From NCBI RefSeq assembly GCF_020552705.1, contig NZ_JAJBZG010000002.1, forward strand, positions 783,801-847,800: 64,000 bases of DNA, written 5' to 3'. How positions within the stretch are numbered: the stretch's first letter is position 1; every line of letters starts with the position of its first letter. The DNA comes from Christiangramia sediminis. Lineage in GTDB: Bacteria; Bacteroidota; Bacteroidia; Flavobacteriales; Flavobacteriaceae. Shown here in pieces: positions 1 through 8,741 of this stretch. Under the pieces are notes generated by a model, which did no database searches, was not told the DNA's origin, and saw nothing but the letters and a program-made list of their open reading frames with translations. A program made the translations under genes and the position numbers.

Positions 1-227
1 TAAGATCCGTCTGGTCTGCGAACTTCTTTCCTGGTACGAACAACAACTGCTGTTGAAACTGCACCCTTCTTGATATTTCCGTTAGGGGTAGCTTCTTTTA
101 CACTGACAACGATCTTGTCTCCAACAGATGCGTATCTTTTCTTTGTACCTCCTAATACACGGATAGCTAAAACTTCTTTAGCTCCGGTATTATCTGCTAC
201 TTTTAGTCTGGACTCTTGTTGTACCAT
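1..227 (-). CDS. rplN: 50S ribosomal protein L14, 3' part cut by window edge
   Basis: The first 75 codons are visible, beginning at the ATG at 225-227 with [17 protein letters not shown], the typical L14 N-terminus. The rest runs off the left edge of the window. L14 sits on the 50S subunit near the 16S interface. It follows rpsQ by two bases, so it is translated as part of the long S10-type operon read leftwards. Gene order rpsQ-rplN is the standard bacterial one. Confidence 0.97.
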   Translation of the reverse strand, partial: MVQQESRLKVADNTGAKEVLAIRVLGGTKKRYASVGDKIVVSVKEATPNGNIKKGAVSTAVVVRTRKEVRRPDGS

Positions 228-229
228 GG

Positions 230-487
230 TTATTTAGCTCTTTCAATTATTTCTACTAGTCTCCAAGTCTTGGATTTACTTAAAGGTCGTGTTTCCATGA
301 TCTTTACAGTATCACCTTCGTTGCAGTCGTTATTTTCGTCGTGTGCTACGTATTTTTTCGTTTTTAAAACGAATTTTCCATACATAGGATGTTTTACTTT
401 TTTCACTTCAGAAACCACAATGGATTTCTGCATTTTGTTACTTGTAACTACTCCTACACGCTCTTTTCTTAAGTTTCTTTTTTCCAT
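230..487 (-). CDS. rpsQ: 30S ribosomal protein S17
   Basis: An 85-residue protein of normal S17 length that opens with [14 protein letters not shown] and carries the conserved VVxxxKxHPxYGK block (residues 25-40), an OB-fold primary rRNA binder of the 30S body. It lies between rpmC (18 bases upstream) and rplN (2 bases downstream), the usual S10-operon order. No unusual features are visible. As in most Bacteroidota genes, there is no strong Shine-Dalgarno before the start. Confidence 0.98.
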   Translation of the reverse strand: MEKRNLRKERVGVVTSNKMQKSIVVSEVKKVKHPMYGKFVLKTKKYVAHDENNDCNEGDTVKIMETRPLSKSKTWRLVEIIERAK

Positions 488-505
488 CTTTCAGCAGAAT
501 AACAA

Positions 506-697
506 TTATTGTTGTTCTCTTTTAGTTAACTCTGTAGCTAATCTCGCCACGTCTCTTCTTACAGTTCTCAACTGTATCGGATTTTCCAACGGCGAAACAG
601 CGTGAGCCATTTTTAAATCTGAATAAGCTTTTCTAGATTTCCCAAGCTCTTCTTGCAATTCTGCAACAGACAATTCTTTTACTTCTGATTGTTTCAT
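506..697 (-). CDS. rpmC: 50S ribosomal protein L29
   Basis: A 63-residue, highly charged helical protein starting MKQSEVKELSVAELQEEL, as expected for L29, which binds 23S rRNA beside the polypeptide exit tunnel. The family motif near residues 44-55 (RTVRRDVARLAT, the usual R-K-x-I-A-R region) is present. It lies 10 bases after rplP and 18 bases before rpsQ in the same transcript. Confidence 0.97.
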   Translation of the reverse strand: MKQSEVKELSVAELQEELGKSRKAYSDLKMAHAVSPLENPIQLRTVRRDVARLATELTKREQQ

Positions 698-707
698 AAT
701 TCCAATA

Positions 708-1127
708 TTATTCTTGATAATCTCTAGCTACAACAAATTTAGTTCTCACAGGAAGCTTTTGTGCCGCAAGACGTAAAGCCTCTTTAGCAGTTGCCATTGG
801 TACACCACCAATTTCAAACATTATTCTTCCTGGTTTTACTACAGCTGCCCAATATTCTACAGCACCTTTACCTTTACCCATACGTACTTCAAGAGGTTTC
901 TTTGTAATAGGCTTATCCGGGAAAATTTTGATCCAGATAGATCCTTCTCTTTTCATATAACGGGTAGCGGCGATACGCGCTGCTTCTATTTGACGTGCAG
1001 TAACAAAACTAGAATCCATTGATTTGATTCCAAAGGTACCGTTGGAAAGTCTATGTCCTCTTTGAGACAAGCCCTTCATTCGGCCTTTTTGTTGCTTACG
1101 GTATTTCGTTCTTTTAGGTTGTAACAT
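708..1127 (-). CDS. rplP: 50S ribosomal protein L16
   Basis: A 139-residue protein starting [19 protein letters not shown], the classic L16 N-terminus, with the conserved KPxxxRMGKGKG segment at about residues 76-87. L16 contacts the A-site tRNA and organises the peptidyl-transferase region late in 50S assembly. Full length for the family. It follows rpsC by about 20 bases and precedes rpmC in the operon. Confidence 0.98.
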   Translation of the reverse strand: MLQPKRTKYRKQQKGRMKGLSQRGHRLSNGTFGIKSMDSSFVTARQIEAARIAATRYMKREGSIWIKIFPDKPITKKPLEVRMGKGKGAVEYWAAVVKPGRIMFEIGGVPMATAKEALRLAAQKLPVRTKFVVARDYQE

Positions 1128-1147
1128 TTTTTCTTTCCTTTAAAAAA

Positions 1148-1867
1148 TTACTTTCTACGACGTGATTTGTTTCCACCTCGTCCGGCACCGGATTTCTTAC
1201 CTTGGTTTTTCGCAAGGCCAACAAGAGGCGAAAGCTCTCTTTTTCCGTATACCTCACCTTTCATGATCCATACTTTAACACCCAATCTACCATAAGTAGT
1301 GTGTGCTTCAACTAAAGCATAGTCAATATCAGCCCTAAAAGTTGACAAAGGTATTCTCCCATCTTTGTATGATTCTGAACGTGCCATTTCAGCACCATTT
1401 AGACGTCCAGAGATCTCTATTTTGATTCCTTCCGCGTTCATTCTCATTGCAGCCGCGATAGCCATTTTAATTGCTCGACGGTAAGAGATACGATTCTCAA
1501 TTTGTCTGGCAACACTTGCTCCCACTAGGTGAGCATCAAGTTCTGGCCTCTTAATCTCAAAGATGTTGATTTGAACTTCCTTGTCGGTAATCTTTTTTAG
1601 CTCTTCCTTAAGCTTGTCTACTTCCTGACCACCTTTCCCAATAATGATACCAGGTCTAGCAGTAGTAATAGTAACGGTTACAAGCTTAAGCGTGCGCTCG
1701 ATGATTACACGCGATACACTCGCTTTAGAAAGACGAGCATGGATATACTTTCTAATCTTATCGTCTTCGGCTAACTTATCACCGTAGTCATTACCTCCGT
1801 ACCAGTTGGACTCCCAACCTCTAATGATACCAAGGCGATTCCCGATTGGATTTGTTTTTTGTCCCAT
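1148..1867 (-). CDS. rpsC: 30S ribosomal protein S3
   Basis: A 239-residue S3 starting [18 protein letters not shown]. The KH-domain motif [11 protein letters not shown] lies at about residues 73-83, followed by the C-terminal S3 domain with [13 protein letters not shown]. The C-terminus is a basic tail ending in KSRRRK. S3 lines the mRNA entry channel of the 30S head. Eight bases separate it from rplV upstream. Nothing unusual is visible. Confidence 0.98.
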
Positions 1868-1875
1868 ACTATCTC

Positions 1876-2283
1876 TTAGCTTTGTGTATTATTGTTTTCT
1901 CCAAGCACTAATGTAACGTGGTTGGATCTCTTTCTAATTCGGTGTGCACGACCCTGTGGAGCTGGACGAAGTCTTTTCAACATACTTCCTCCGTCTACAC
2001 GAATCTCTTTCACAAATAATTCAGCTTCTTCAAGATTTGCATCTTCGTTCTTTGCTTGCCAGTTGGCTATTGCGGAAACTAAAAGTTTCTCTAAACGATT
2101 TGATGCTTCTTTCTTGCTAAATTTTAGAATATGAAGCGCTTTTTCTACTTTTTCACCTCTTACTAGATCCGCCATAAGACGCATTTTTCTAGGTGAAGTA
2201 GGGCAGTTATTTAACTTTGCAAAAGCTACCTGTTTTTTGGCTTCTTTTATTTGCTCTGCTCTTTCTCTTTTACGAACTCCCAT
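1876..2283 (-). CDS. rplV: 50S ribosomal protein L22
   Basis: A 135-residue L22, slightly longer than the roughly 110-residue E. coli protein because of an N-terminal charged extension ([17 protein letters not shown]). The core motifs [17 protein letters not shown] and the C-terminal [15 protein letters not shown] hook that reaches the exit tunnel are both present. It follows rpsS by five bases, so translational coupling is likely. Confidence 0.98.
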
Positions 2284-2288
2284 AGCTT

Positions 2289-2567
2289 CTATTTTCTACC
2301 TTTATTTTTTGCACCTGCATGCCCTCTAAAAGAACGTGTTGGTGAAAATTCTCCTAATTTATGACCTACCATGTTTTCAGTTACATAAACAGGAACAAAT
2401 TGTTTCCCGTTGTGTACTGCTATAGTTTGCCCTACAAAATCTGGAGTTATCATAGAAGCTCTAGACCAGGTTTTGATCACGGCTTTCTTTCCTGACTCAA
2501 CATTCTGAGCCACTTTTTGTTCCAGTTTGTAATGAACGAAAGGTCCTTTTTTTAATGAACGTGCCAT
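2289..2567 (-). CDS. rpsS: 30S ribosomal protein S19
   Basis: A 92-residue protein beginning [19 protein letters not shown] with the [18 protein letters not shown] block near the C-terminus, diagnostic of S19. S19 forms a complex with S13 in the 30S head near the A and P sites. It is three bases downstream of rplB and of normal family length. Confidence 0.98.
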   Translation of the reverse strand: MARSLKKGPFVHYKLEQKVAQNVESGKKAVIKTWSRASMITPDFVGQTIAVHNGKQFVPVYVTENMVGHKLGEFSPTRSFRGHAGAKNKGRK

Positions 2568-2570
2568 ATC

Positions 2571-3407
2571 TTATTTCTTTCTAGTCTTTCTACGTTCTAC
2601 AATATATTTATTACTCGATTTTGTCTTAGAACGAGTCTTGAATCCTTTAGCAGGAAGACCTTTTCTAGAACGTGGGTGACCACCTGAAGCTCTACCTTCA
2701 CCACCACCCATTGGGTGATCTACAGGGTTCATCGCTACTGGTCTTGTTCTTGGTCTGATACCCAACCAACGACTTCTACCGGCTTTACCACCGATCATTA
2801 GCTGATGGTCACTGTTAGAAACAGCTCCTATAGTTGCCATACATAAAGACAAGACTCTACGAATCTCACCTGAAGGCAATTTAATAGTAGCATACTTTCC
2901 TTCTCTTGCCAATAACTGAGCAAATGCACCAGCACTACGCGCCATTACAGCACCTTGTCCAGGTCTAAGCTCTATACAAGAAATAACAGTACCAAGAGGA
3001 ATATTTGCCAATGGCATTGCATTCCCGATTTCAGGAGATGTAGCTTCATTAGCTGAAACTAAATTTTGACCTACCTGAAGCCCGTTTTGAGCAATAATGT
3101 ACCTTTTCTCACCATCCTGATAATTCAGTAATGCGATAAAGGCTGTTCTGTTTGGATCGTATTCTATACTAGCAACAGTAGCAGGAATACCCTGCTTGTC
3201 ACGTTTAAAATCGATAACTCGGTAACGTTTTTTGTGACCTCCACCTTTATAGCGAATGGTCATCTTACCTTGACTGTTTCTACCACCTGATTTTTTTATC
3301 GGCGCCAATAGGCTTTTCTCCGGCTTATCAGTAGTAATGGCGTCATACCCATTTACTACTCTAAAACGCTGACCAGGTGTAATTGGTTTTAATTTTCTAA
3401 CTGACAT
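2571..3407 (-). CDS. rplB: 50S ribosomal protein L2
   Basis: A 278-residue L2 that starts [18 protein letters not shown]. The conserved C-terminal block around [18 protein letters not shown] contains the histidine region important for peptidyl transfer, and it ends in a basic tail. L2 is one of the largest primary 23S rRNA binders. It sits nine bases after rplW and three before rpsS in the S10-type gene order. Confidence 0.98.
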   Translation of the reverse strand: MSVRKLKPITPGQRFRVVNGYDAITTDKPEKSLLAPIKKSGGRNSQGKMTIRYKGGGHKKRYRVIDFKRDKQGIPATVASIEYDPNRTAFIALLNYQDGEKRYIIAQNGLQVGQNLVSANEATSPEIGNAMPLANIPLGTVISCIELRPGQGAVMARSAGAFAQLLAREGKYATIKLPSGEIRRVLSLCMATIGAVSNSDHQLMIGGKAGRSRWLGIRPRTRPVAMNPVDHPMGGGEGRASGGHPRSRKGLPAKGFKTRSKTKSSNKYIVERRKTRKK

Positions 3408-3416
3408 TCTTTAATC

Positions 3417-3707
3417 TTAAAGATTACTATATAAATCAATAGTTTCACCTTCCGCCACCTGTACTACTGCTTTTTTATAAGCCTTAGTTTTACCAGTGAT
3501 CATACCAGATTTTGTGAATTTGGTATTACGATCCGGGCGGACATTCATAGTTCGAACTTTAGTAACAGACACGCCATAAGCAGATTCGATCGAATCTTTG
3601 ATCTGAATCTTATTTGCCTTGTTACTTACCACAAAAGTGAAGCGATTATTCATCTCACTATCTGCGGTAGCTTTTTCTGTAATAACAGGTTTAATCAAGA
3701 TACTCAT
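3417..3707 (-). CDS. rplW: 50S ribosomal protein L23
   Basis: A 96-residue L23 starting MSILIKPVITEKATADSE, with the family motifs NRFTFVVSNKANKIQIK and GVSVTKVRTMNV. It sits at the exit tunnel and is the docking site for trigger factor and SRP. It lies between rplD (9 bases upstream) and rplB (9 bases downstream), the canonical position. Confidence 0.98.
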   Translation of the reverse strand: MSILIKPVITEKATADSEMNNRFTFVVSNKANKIQIKDSIESAYGVSVTKVRTMNVRPDRNTKFTKSGMITGKTKAYKKAVVQVAEGETIDLYSNL

Positions 3708-3716
3708 AACGGTTTA

Positions 3717-4343
3717 TTAACTTAATTTCGACTCAATTCCTTCTAAAGATCCTTCTAAAAAGACAATGCTCTTCGCATTAAGTATTTTGTAAGTACTTAA
3801 TTCTGAGCTACTTATCACTTCAGAGGTCTTTAAATTGCGCGACGACAAATATACATTTTTATTTGAGTCACCCAACACTATTAGCGATTTTTTACTTTCA
3901 ATTCCCAGAGCCTTAAGAACTTCCATGAAGTTTTTAGTCTTTGGGGTATCAAATGAAAAATCTTCAATTACCATAATTGCCTTATCATTTGCTTTGATAG
4001 AAAGCGCAGATTTTCTTGCAAGACGCTTAAGGTTTTTATTTAATTTAAAACCGTAATTTCTTGGTCTTGGTCCAAAAACACGTCCACCACCTTTAAAGAT
4101 AGGAGACTTGATACTACCTGCTCTTGCAGTACCAGTACCTTTTTGTTTTTTGATCTTACGAGTAGAACCCGCTATCTCTGCTCTTTCTTTAGCTTTATGA
4201 GTTCCCTGACGCTGGTTAGCCAGATATTGTTTAACATCAAGATAAACAGCGTGGTCATTAGGCTCTATAGCGAAAACAGAATCAGAAAGCTTTGCTTTTC
4301 TGCCTGTTTCTTTTCCTTTTATATCTAAAACTGCTATTTCCAT
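3717..4343 (-). CDS. rplD: 50S ribosomal protein L4
   Basis: A 208-residue L4 starting [16 protein letters not shown]. The tunnel-constriction loop ([16 protein letters not shown], about residues 65-80) and the [14 protein letters not shown] motif are present. The start codon overlaps the rplC stop by one base (TAATG type), so coupling is likely. In E. coli L4 represses its own operon by acting on a leader RNA. Whether it acts on the hairpin upstream of rplC here is an open inference. Confidence 0.98.
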   Translation of the reverse strand: MEIAVLDIKGKETGRKAKLSDSVFAIEPNDHAVYLDVKQYLANQRQGTHKAKERAEIAGSTRKIKKQKGTGTARAGSIKSPIFKGGGRVFGPRPRNYGFKLNKNLKRLARKSALSIKANDKAIMVIEDFSFDTPKTKNFMEVLKALGIESKKSLIVLGDSNKNVYLSSRNLKTSEVISSSELSTYKILNAKSIVFLEGSLEGIESKLS

Positions 4344-4954
4344 TACTTACTAATGATTACGTATGAGTTCTTAGATCCAGGCACACATCCTTTTACTACT
4401 AAAAGATTCTTGTCTGCAACAACCTTTAAAACTCTCAGGTTTTCAATTTTAACTCTTTCACCACCCATTCTACCGGCCATCTTCATTCCTTTGAAAACTC
4501 TCGCAGGATAAGACGCTGCTCCAATAGAACCTGGTGCTCTTAATCTGTTGTGCTGACCGTGCGTGGCCTGCCCAACTCCTCCAAATCCGTGTCTCTTAAC
4601 AACACCCTGGAAACCTTTACCTTTAGATGTACCTGCGATATCCACAAATTCACCCTCTTTGAAATGTTCCACGGTAACAGAGTCACCTAATTTGTAATCT
4701 TCATTATAACCCTGGAATTCAACGACTTTACGTTTTGCAACGGTTCCTGCTTTTTTAGCGTGCCCTTCAGCAGCTTTACCAACAGTCTTTTTGTCATCGA
4801 AACCAAGTTGAAGTGCTTCATACCCGTCAACCTCTTTGGTTCTGACTTGGGTAACCACGCATGGTCCAGCTTGTATCACGGTACATGGGATGTTTTTCCC
4901 ATTCTCGTCGAAGATGCTGGTCATGCCGATCTTTTTTCCTATTAACCCAGACAT
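4343..4954 (-). CDS. rplC: 50S ribosomal protein L3
   Basis: A 203-residue L3 starting [19 protein letters not shown], with the central [15 protein letters not shown] and [15 protein letters not shown] segments that reach the peptidyl-transferase centre. Unlike its neighbours it is separated from the gene before it (rpsJ) by 147 bases, which contain two hairpins. This gap is the only large one inside the ribosomal operon. Confidence 0.98.
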   Translation of the reverse strand: MSGLIGKKIGMTSIFDENGKNIPCTVIQAGPCVVTQVRTKEVDGYEALQLGFDDKKTVGKAAEGHAKKAGTVAKRKVVEFQGYNEDYKLGDSVTVEHFKEGEFVDIAGTSKGKGFQGVVKRHGFGGVGQATHGQHNRLRAPGSIGAASYPARVFKGMKMAGRMGGERVKIENLRVLKVVADKNLLVVKGCVPGSKNSYVIISK

Positions 4955-4984
4955 ATTTAATTAATTATTAATTGTTTACTTATT

Positions 4985-5020
4985 TAAAAAACTAAGGGCT
5001 GAAAAACACATTTCAGCCCT
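4985..5020 (-). terminator. Terminator-like hairpin between rpsJ and rplC (candidate attenuator)
   Basis: Bases 4995-5004 and 5011-5020 form a perfect 10-bp inverted repeat (agggctgaaa / tttcagccct) with a 6-base loop. Read on the minus strand, the stem is followed at once by TAG and six T residues, the form of an intrinsic terminator. It lies inside an operon whose downstream genes are essential, so it is better read as a partial terminator or attenuator than a full stop, or it may mark a separate promoter for rplC onward. Confidence 0.6.
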
Positions 5021-5071
5021 GAATTGTATCTTTCACCGTTTTTCCCTCGCGAAACGCTTAGGACATGTTAA

Positions 5072-5091
5072 CCGCGCACCGTAGCGCGCGG
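5072..5091 (-). promoter_or_regulatory. GC-rich hairpin in the rpsJ-rplC leader
   Basis: Bases 5072-5077 (ccgcgc) pair with 5086-5091 (gcgcgg) around an 8-base loop, standing out in AT-rich DNA just after the rpsJ stop. Together with the terminator-like hairpin downstream it gives this 147-base spacer the look of a structured leader, possibly a ribosomal-protein autoregulation site. That role is inferred from structure only. Confidence 0.35.
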
Positions 5092-5101
5092 AACTGTTTT
5101 A

Positions 5102-5407
5102 TCACACTTTAATCTCTACTTCTACCCCACTTGGTAATTCAAGCTTCATCAACGCATCAATCGTTTTTGAAGAAGAGCTATAGATATCAAGCAATCTCTT
5201 GTAAGAGCTTAACTCGAACTGCTCTCTGGATTTCTTGTTCACGTGAGGTGAACGAAGAACAGTAAAGATTTTTTTATTTGTTGGTAACGGAATTGGTCCG
5301 GTAACAACAGCTCCCGTAGTCTTTACGGTTTTTACGATTTTCTCAGCAGACTTGTCTACCAGGTTATGATCGTAAGATTTTAGTTTTATTCTGATTTTTT
5401 GACTCAT
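5102..5407 (-). CDS. rpsJ: 30S ribosomal protein S10 (NusE)
   Basis: A 101-residue S10 starting [20 protein letters not shown], with the conserved [29 protein letters not shown] region of residues 38-66. It works in the 30S head and, as NusE, in transcription antitermination with NusB and NusG. It lies ten bases after fusA. In E. coli tuf separates these two; here there is none, which is the usual arrangement in Flavobacteriia as far as I recall. Confidence 0.98.
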   Translation of the reverse strand: MSQKIRIKLKSYDHNLVDKSAEKIVKTVKTTGAVVTGPIPLPTNKKIFTVLRSPHVNKKSREQFELSSYKRLLDIYSSSSKTIDALMKLELPSGVEVEIKV

Positions 5408-5417
5408 TTCCTTAAGA

Positions 5418-7529
5418 TTATTCGTTTGCTGCTCCTCTTGCTGCTTTAATTACTTCTTCAGAAATATTTGAAGGAGTCTCAGCATAGTGAGAGAATTCCA
5501 TAGTTGAAGTTGCTCTACCAGATGAAAGTGTTCTTAATGTTGTTACATAACCGAACATTTCAGAAAGTGGCACTTCAGCTTTGATTACTTTCGCTCCAGA
5601 TCTGTCTGACATGTTGTTTACCTGACCTCTTCTTCTGTTAAGGTCACCAACGATATCACCCATATTCTCTTCTGGAGTAACAACTTCTACTTTCATAATT
5701 GGCTCAAGAATAACCGCTCCTGCAGATTTTGCAGCAGACTTATAACCCATTTTAGCCGCCAATTCGAAAGAAAGTTGATCTGAATCTACAGGGTGGAAAG
5801 ATCCATCCTTAAGTTCAACCTTTAAAGTATCCATTGTAAATCCAGCCAAAGGACCATTTTTCATGGCTTCTTTGAAACCTTTCTCTACAGAAGGAACAAA
5901 TTCTTTAGGAATACGTCCACCTTTAATAGAGTCAACAAATTGAAGTCCATCGCCTTCAAAGTCCTCATCTACAGGACCCATTGTAAACACAATATCAGCG
6001 AACTTACCACGACCACCAGATTGTTTTTTGTACACTTCTCTCTGTTCTGCTTCTCTGCGAACAGCTTCTTTGTACTCAACCTGAGGCTCTCCAACGTTAA
6101 CTTCTACTTTAAACTCACGCTTCATACGGTCGATAATGATCTCCAGGTGAAGCTCACCCATACCAGAGATAATAGTTTGACCAGAATTTTCGTCAGTCTT
6201 AACAGTAAATGTTGGATCTTCTTCAGCTAATTTACCTAAAGCCATTCCCATCTTCTCAACATCTGCCTTAGTCTTAGGCTCAACAGCAATACCAATTACC
6301 GGCGCCGGGAAAGACATAGATTCAAGAACAATAGGGTGGTTTAAATCTGTAAGAGTATCACCTGTCTTAATATCTTTAAATCCAACAGCCGCTCCAATAT
6401 CTCCAGCCTCGATACTATCTATAGGCTCTTGTTTATTAGAGTGCATTTGATAAATTCTTGAAATACGCTCTTTCTTACCTGAACGTACGTTCAATACGTA
6501 AGACCCTGCATCCAAAGTACCTGAATATGCACGGAAGAATGCCAAACGACCTACGAAAGGATCTGTAGCAATCTTAAATGCAAGTGCAGAGAACGGAGAA
6601 TCTACATTTGGCTTACGACTTTCTTCTTTACCTGTGTCAGGATTTGTACCTTCAATAGCTTCAACGTCTACCGGTGAAGGAAGGTAACGCATTACTGCGT
6701 CAAGCATCGCCTGAACACCTTTATTTTTAAAGGCAGAACCACACATCATTGGAATGATACTCATATCTATAGTTGCAGCTCTTAATGCAGCAATGATCTC
6801 ATCTTCAGTAATAGAACTTTCGTCCTCGAAGAATTTCTCCATCAATGCTTCATCATATTCAGCAACCGCTTCTACTAATTCTGCACGGTATTTATTTACA
6901 TCAGCTTCTAATTCAGCAGGAATATCGATAGTATCATAAGTCATCCCATGATCCTCGTCATTCCAGATAATCGCTTTCTTAGAAATTAGATCCACAACTC
7001 CTTTAAAGTCAACTTCATCACCGATTGGAACCTGAAGAGGCACCGGGTTACCACCAAGCATTTCTCTTACCTGACGACATACGTTGAAGAAATCAGCTCC
7101 CTGGCGGTCCATTTTATTAACGAAACCTAAACGTGGAACTCTATATTTATCTGCCTGTCTCCATACAGTTTCAGACTGAGGCTCTACCCCGTCTACTGCA
7201 GAAAACAATGCAACAACACCATCAAGTACACGTAATGAACGCTCTACCTCTACGGTAAAGTCAACGTGACCTGGAGTATCAATAATATTAACTGTAAATT
7301 CTTGATCACGGTACATCCACTTACAGTGTGTAGCCGCAGAAGTAATGGTAATACCACGCTCCTGCTCCTGCTCCATCCAGTCCATAGTGGCAGCACCATC
7401 ATGAACCTCACCTATTTTGTGACTTATACCTGTATAATAAAGGATACGCTCTGTTGTAGTGGTTTTACCCGCATCAATATGAGCCGCAATTCCGATATTT
7501 CTAGTAAATTTTAAATCTCTTTGTGCCAT
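5418..7529 (-). CDS. fusA: Translation elongation factor G
   Basis: A 703-residue EF-G, normal length. The P-loop [15 protein letters not shown] lies at about residues 16-30, followed by switch [11 protein letters not shown] and the NKMD guanine-specificity motif (about residues 138-141). Domain IV carries [10 protein letters not shown], and the C-terminal domain V is complete. It drives GTP-dependent translocation of the tRNA-mRNA complex. It sits six bases after rpsG in the str operon. Confidence 0.98.
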   Translation of the reverse strand: MAQRDLKFTRNIGIAAHIDAGKTTTTERILYYTGISHKIGEVHDGAATMDWMEQEQERGITITSAATHCKWMYRDQEFTVNIIDTPGHVDFTVEVERSLRVLDGVVALFSAVDGVEPQSETVWRQADKYRVPRLGFVNKMDRQGADFFNVCRQVREMLGGNPVPLQVPIGDEVDFKGVVDLISKKAIIWNDEDHGMTYDTIDIPAELEADVNKYRAELVEAVAEYDEALMEKFFEDESSITEDEIIAALRAATIDMSIIPMMCGSAFKNKGVQAMLDAVMRYLPSPVDVEAIEGTNPDTGKEESRKPNVDSPFSALAFKIATDPFVGRLAFFRAYSGTLDAGSYVLNVRSGKKERISRIYQMHSNKQEPIDSIEAGDIGAAVGFKDIKTGDTLTDLNHPIVLESMSFPAPVIGIAVEPKTKADVEKMGMALGKLAEEDPTFTVKTDENSGQTIISGMGELHLEIIIDRMKREFKVEVNVGEPQVEYKEAVRREAEQREVYKKQSGGRGKFADIVFTMGPVDEDFEGDGLQFVDSIKGGRIPKEFVPSVEKGFKEAMKNGPLAGFTMDTLKVELKDGSFHPVDSDQLSFELAAKMGYKSAAKSAGAVILEPIMKVEVVTPEENMGDIVGDLNRRRGQVNNMSDRSGAKVIKAEVPLSEMFGYVTTLRTLSSGRATSTMEFSHYAETPSNISEEVIKAARGAANE

Positions 7530-7535
7530 GTTGTT

Positions 7536-8012
7536 TTAGAATCTAAAGTGAGAGAATGCTTTGTTAGCTTCAGCCATCTTATGAGTGTCTACTCTTTTCT
7601 TAACAGCAGCTCCTTCTTCTTTCGCAGCAGCAAGAACTTCAGCAGCTAATTTAGCAGCCATAGATTTCTCATTTCGCTTACGAGAGAAGCTGATTAACCA
7701 CTTCATAGCGGTAGACACCTTACGGTCTGGTCTTATCTGCATTGGAATTTGAAAAGTCGCACCACCAACACGTCTACTTCTCACTTCAACATGAGGCATA
7801 ACGTTAGATAGAGCATCTTTCCAGATTTCTAATCCAGATTTCTCTTCGTCTTGTTTCTTTTCTTCTACGATCGCAATAGCGTCATAGAAAATTTTAAAGG
7901 CAACCGATTTCTTACCATCCCACATCATCATGTTCACAAAACGTGTTACAAGCTGATCATTAAATTTTGGATCTGGTAAAAGAGGTCGTTTTTTCGCCTG
8001 TCTTTTTCTCAT
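7536..8012 (-). CDS. rpsG: 30S ribosomal protein S7
   Basis: A 158-residue S7 starting [19 protein letters not shown], with the [16 protein letters not shown] beta-hairpin region and the [17 protein letters not shown]-terminus. S7 nucleates assembly of the 30S head and touches the E site. It lies 23 bases after rpsL and six before fusA, as in the classical str operon. Confidence 0.98.
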   Translation of the reverse strand: MRKRQAKKRPLLPDPKFNDQLVTRFVNMMMWDGKKSVAFKIFYDAIAIVEEKKQDEEKSGLEIWKDALSNVMPHVEVRSRRVGGATFQIPMQIRPDRKVSTAMKWLISFSRKRNEKSMAAKLAAEVLAAAKEEGAAVKKRVDTHKMAEANKAFSHFRF

Positions 8013-8035
8013 TTCTTTACATTAAAAGTTTTTAA

Positions 8036-8410
8036 TTACTTCTTTGGGCGTTTTGCTCCGTATTTAGATCTACGCTGAGTTCTACCTTCAACACCGGCAG
8101 TATCTAGCGCACCACGAACAATGTGATATCTAACACCAGGCAAATCTTTTACCCTTCCACCTCTAACCAATACTATCGAGTGCTCTTGTAGATTGTGTCC
8201 TTCTCCCGGAATGTAGGCATTCACCTCTTTTCCGTTAGTTAACCTTACCCTGGCTACTTTTCTCATAGCCGAGTTTGGTTTCTTAGGAGTTGTTGTGTAC
8301 ACACGTGTACAAACACCTCTCCTTTGAGGGCACGAATCTAAAGCAGCCGATTTACTCTTCTTGGTTATTTTGGCTCTTCCTTTTCGTACTAATTGTGAAA
8401 TTGTTGGCAT
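8036..8410 (-). CDS. rpsL: 30S ribosomal protein S12
   Basis: A 124-residue S12 starting [19 protein letters not shown]. The decoding-site segments [16 protein letters not shown] (around Lys43 of the E. coli numbering) and [12 protein letters not shown] (around Lys88) are both present. The lysine in the TTPKKPN motif is the one commonly altered in streptomycin-resistant mutants, and here it is the wild-type lysine. It is the first gene of the operon, behind a clear Bacteroidota promoter. Confidence 0.98.
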   Translation of the reverse strand: MPTISQLVRKGRAKITKKSKSAALDSCPQRRGVCTRVYTTTPKKPNSAMRKVARVRLTNGKEVNAYIPGEGHNLQEHSIVLVRGGRVKDLPGVRYHIVRGALDTAGVEGRTQRRSKYGAKRPKK

Positions 8411-8741
8411 AATTTCCTATACACTAATTATTAATAAAATTTACTCCCCTGTTTTTTAGGGTCTGCAAAGGTAGAAATAAAAAAATATAATTCAAATATT
8501 ATCTTATTTATTTAATTTAGAATTCTTTAAATATTACAAATAATGTTCATTTATCATTTAACATTAGATACACAGCCTTTAAAAGCACCCGTATAATCTC
8601 ATACACATACAGATAGAGTGTAATTAATAAATAAGACAACTACTCAAACATTAATTTTTTGAAAGATTTTAAAAATAAAAGCTTGTTTAATTAACCATTT
8701 ATTAGCACATTTGGCACTGGCTAATTCAAACAAATTTAAAA
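8411..8741. other. Intergenic region between the rpsL operon and susC
   Basis: A 331-base divergent spacer. Its left part holds the rpsL promoter. For the susC side the only candidate I see is CACATTTG at 8706-8713 with TTG at 8683-8685 (20-base spacing), which lacks the consensus TA. No RNA gene, repeat or short ORF with family resemblance is visible. The rest is very AT-rich. Confidence 0.6.
8466..8496 (-). promoter_or_regulatory. Bacteroidota-type promoter of the str/S10 operon
   Basis: On the minus strand the -7 element TACCTTTG (8466-8473) matches the Bacteroidota consensus TAnnTTTG, and TTTG at 8493-8496 gives the -33 element with a 19-base spacer. It predicts a leader of roughly 50 bases before rpsL. 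Both elements and spacing fit the published consensus for this phylum. Confidence 0.8.
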
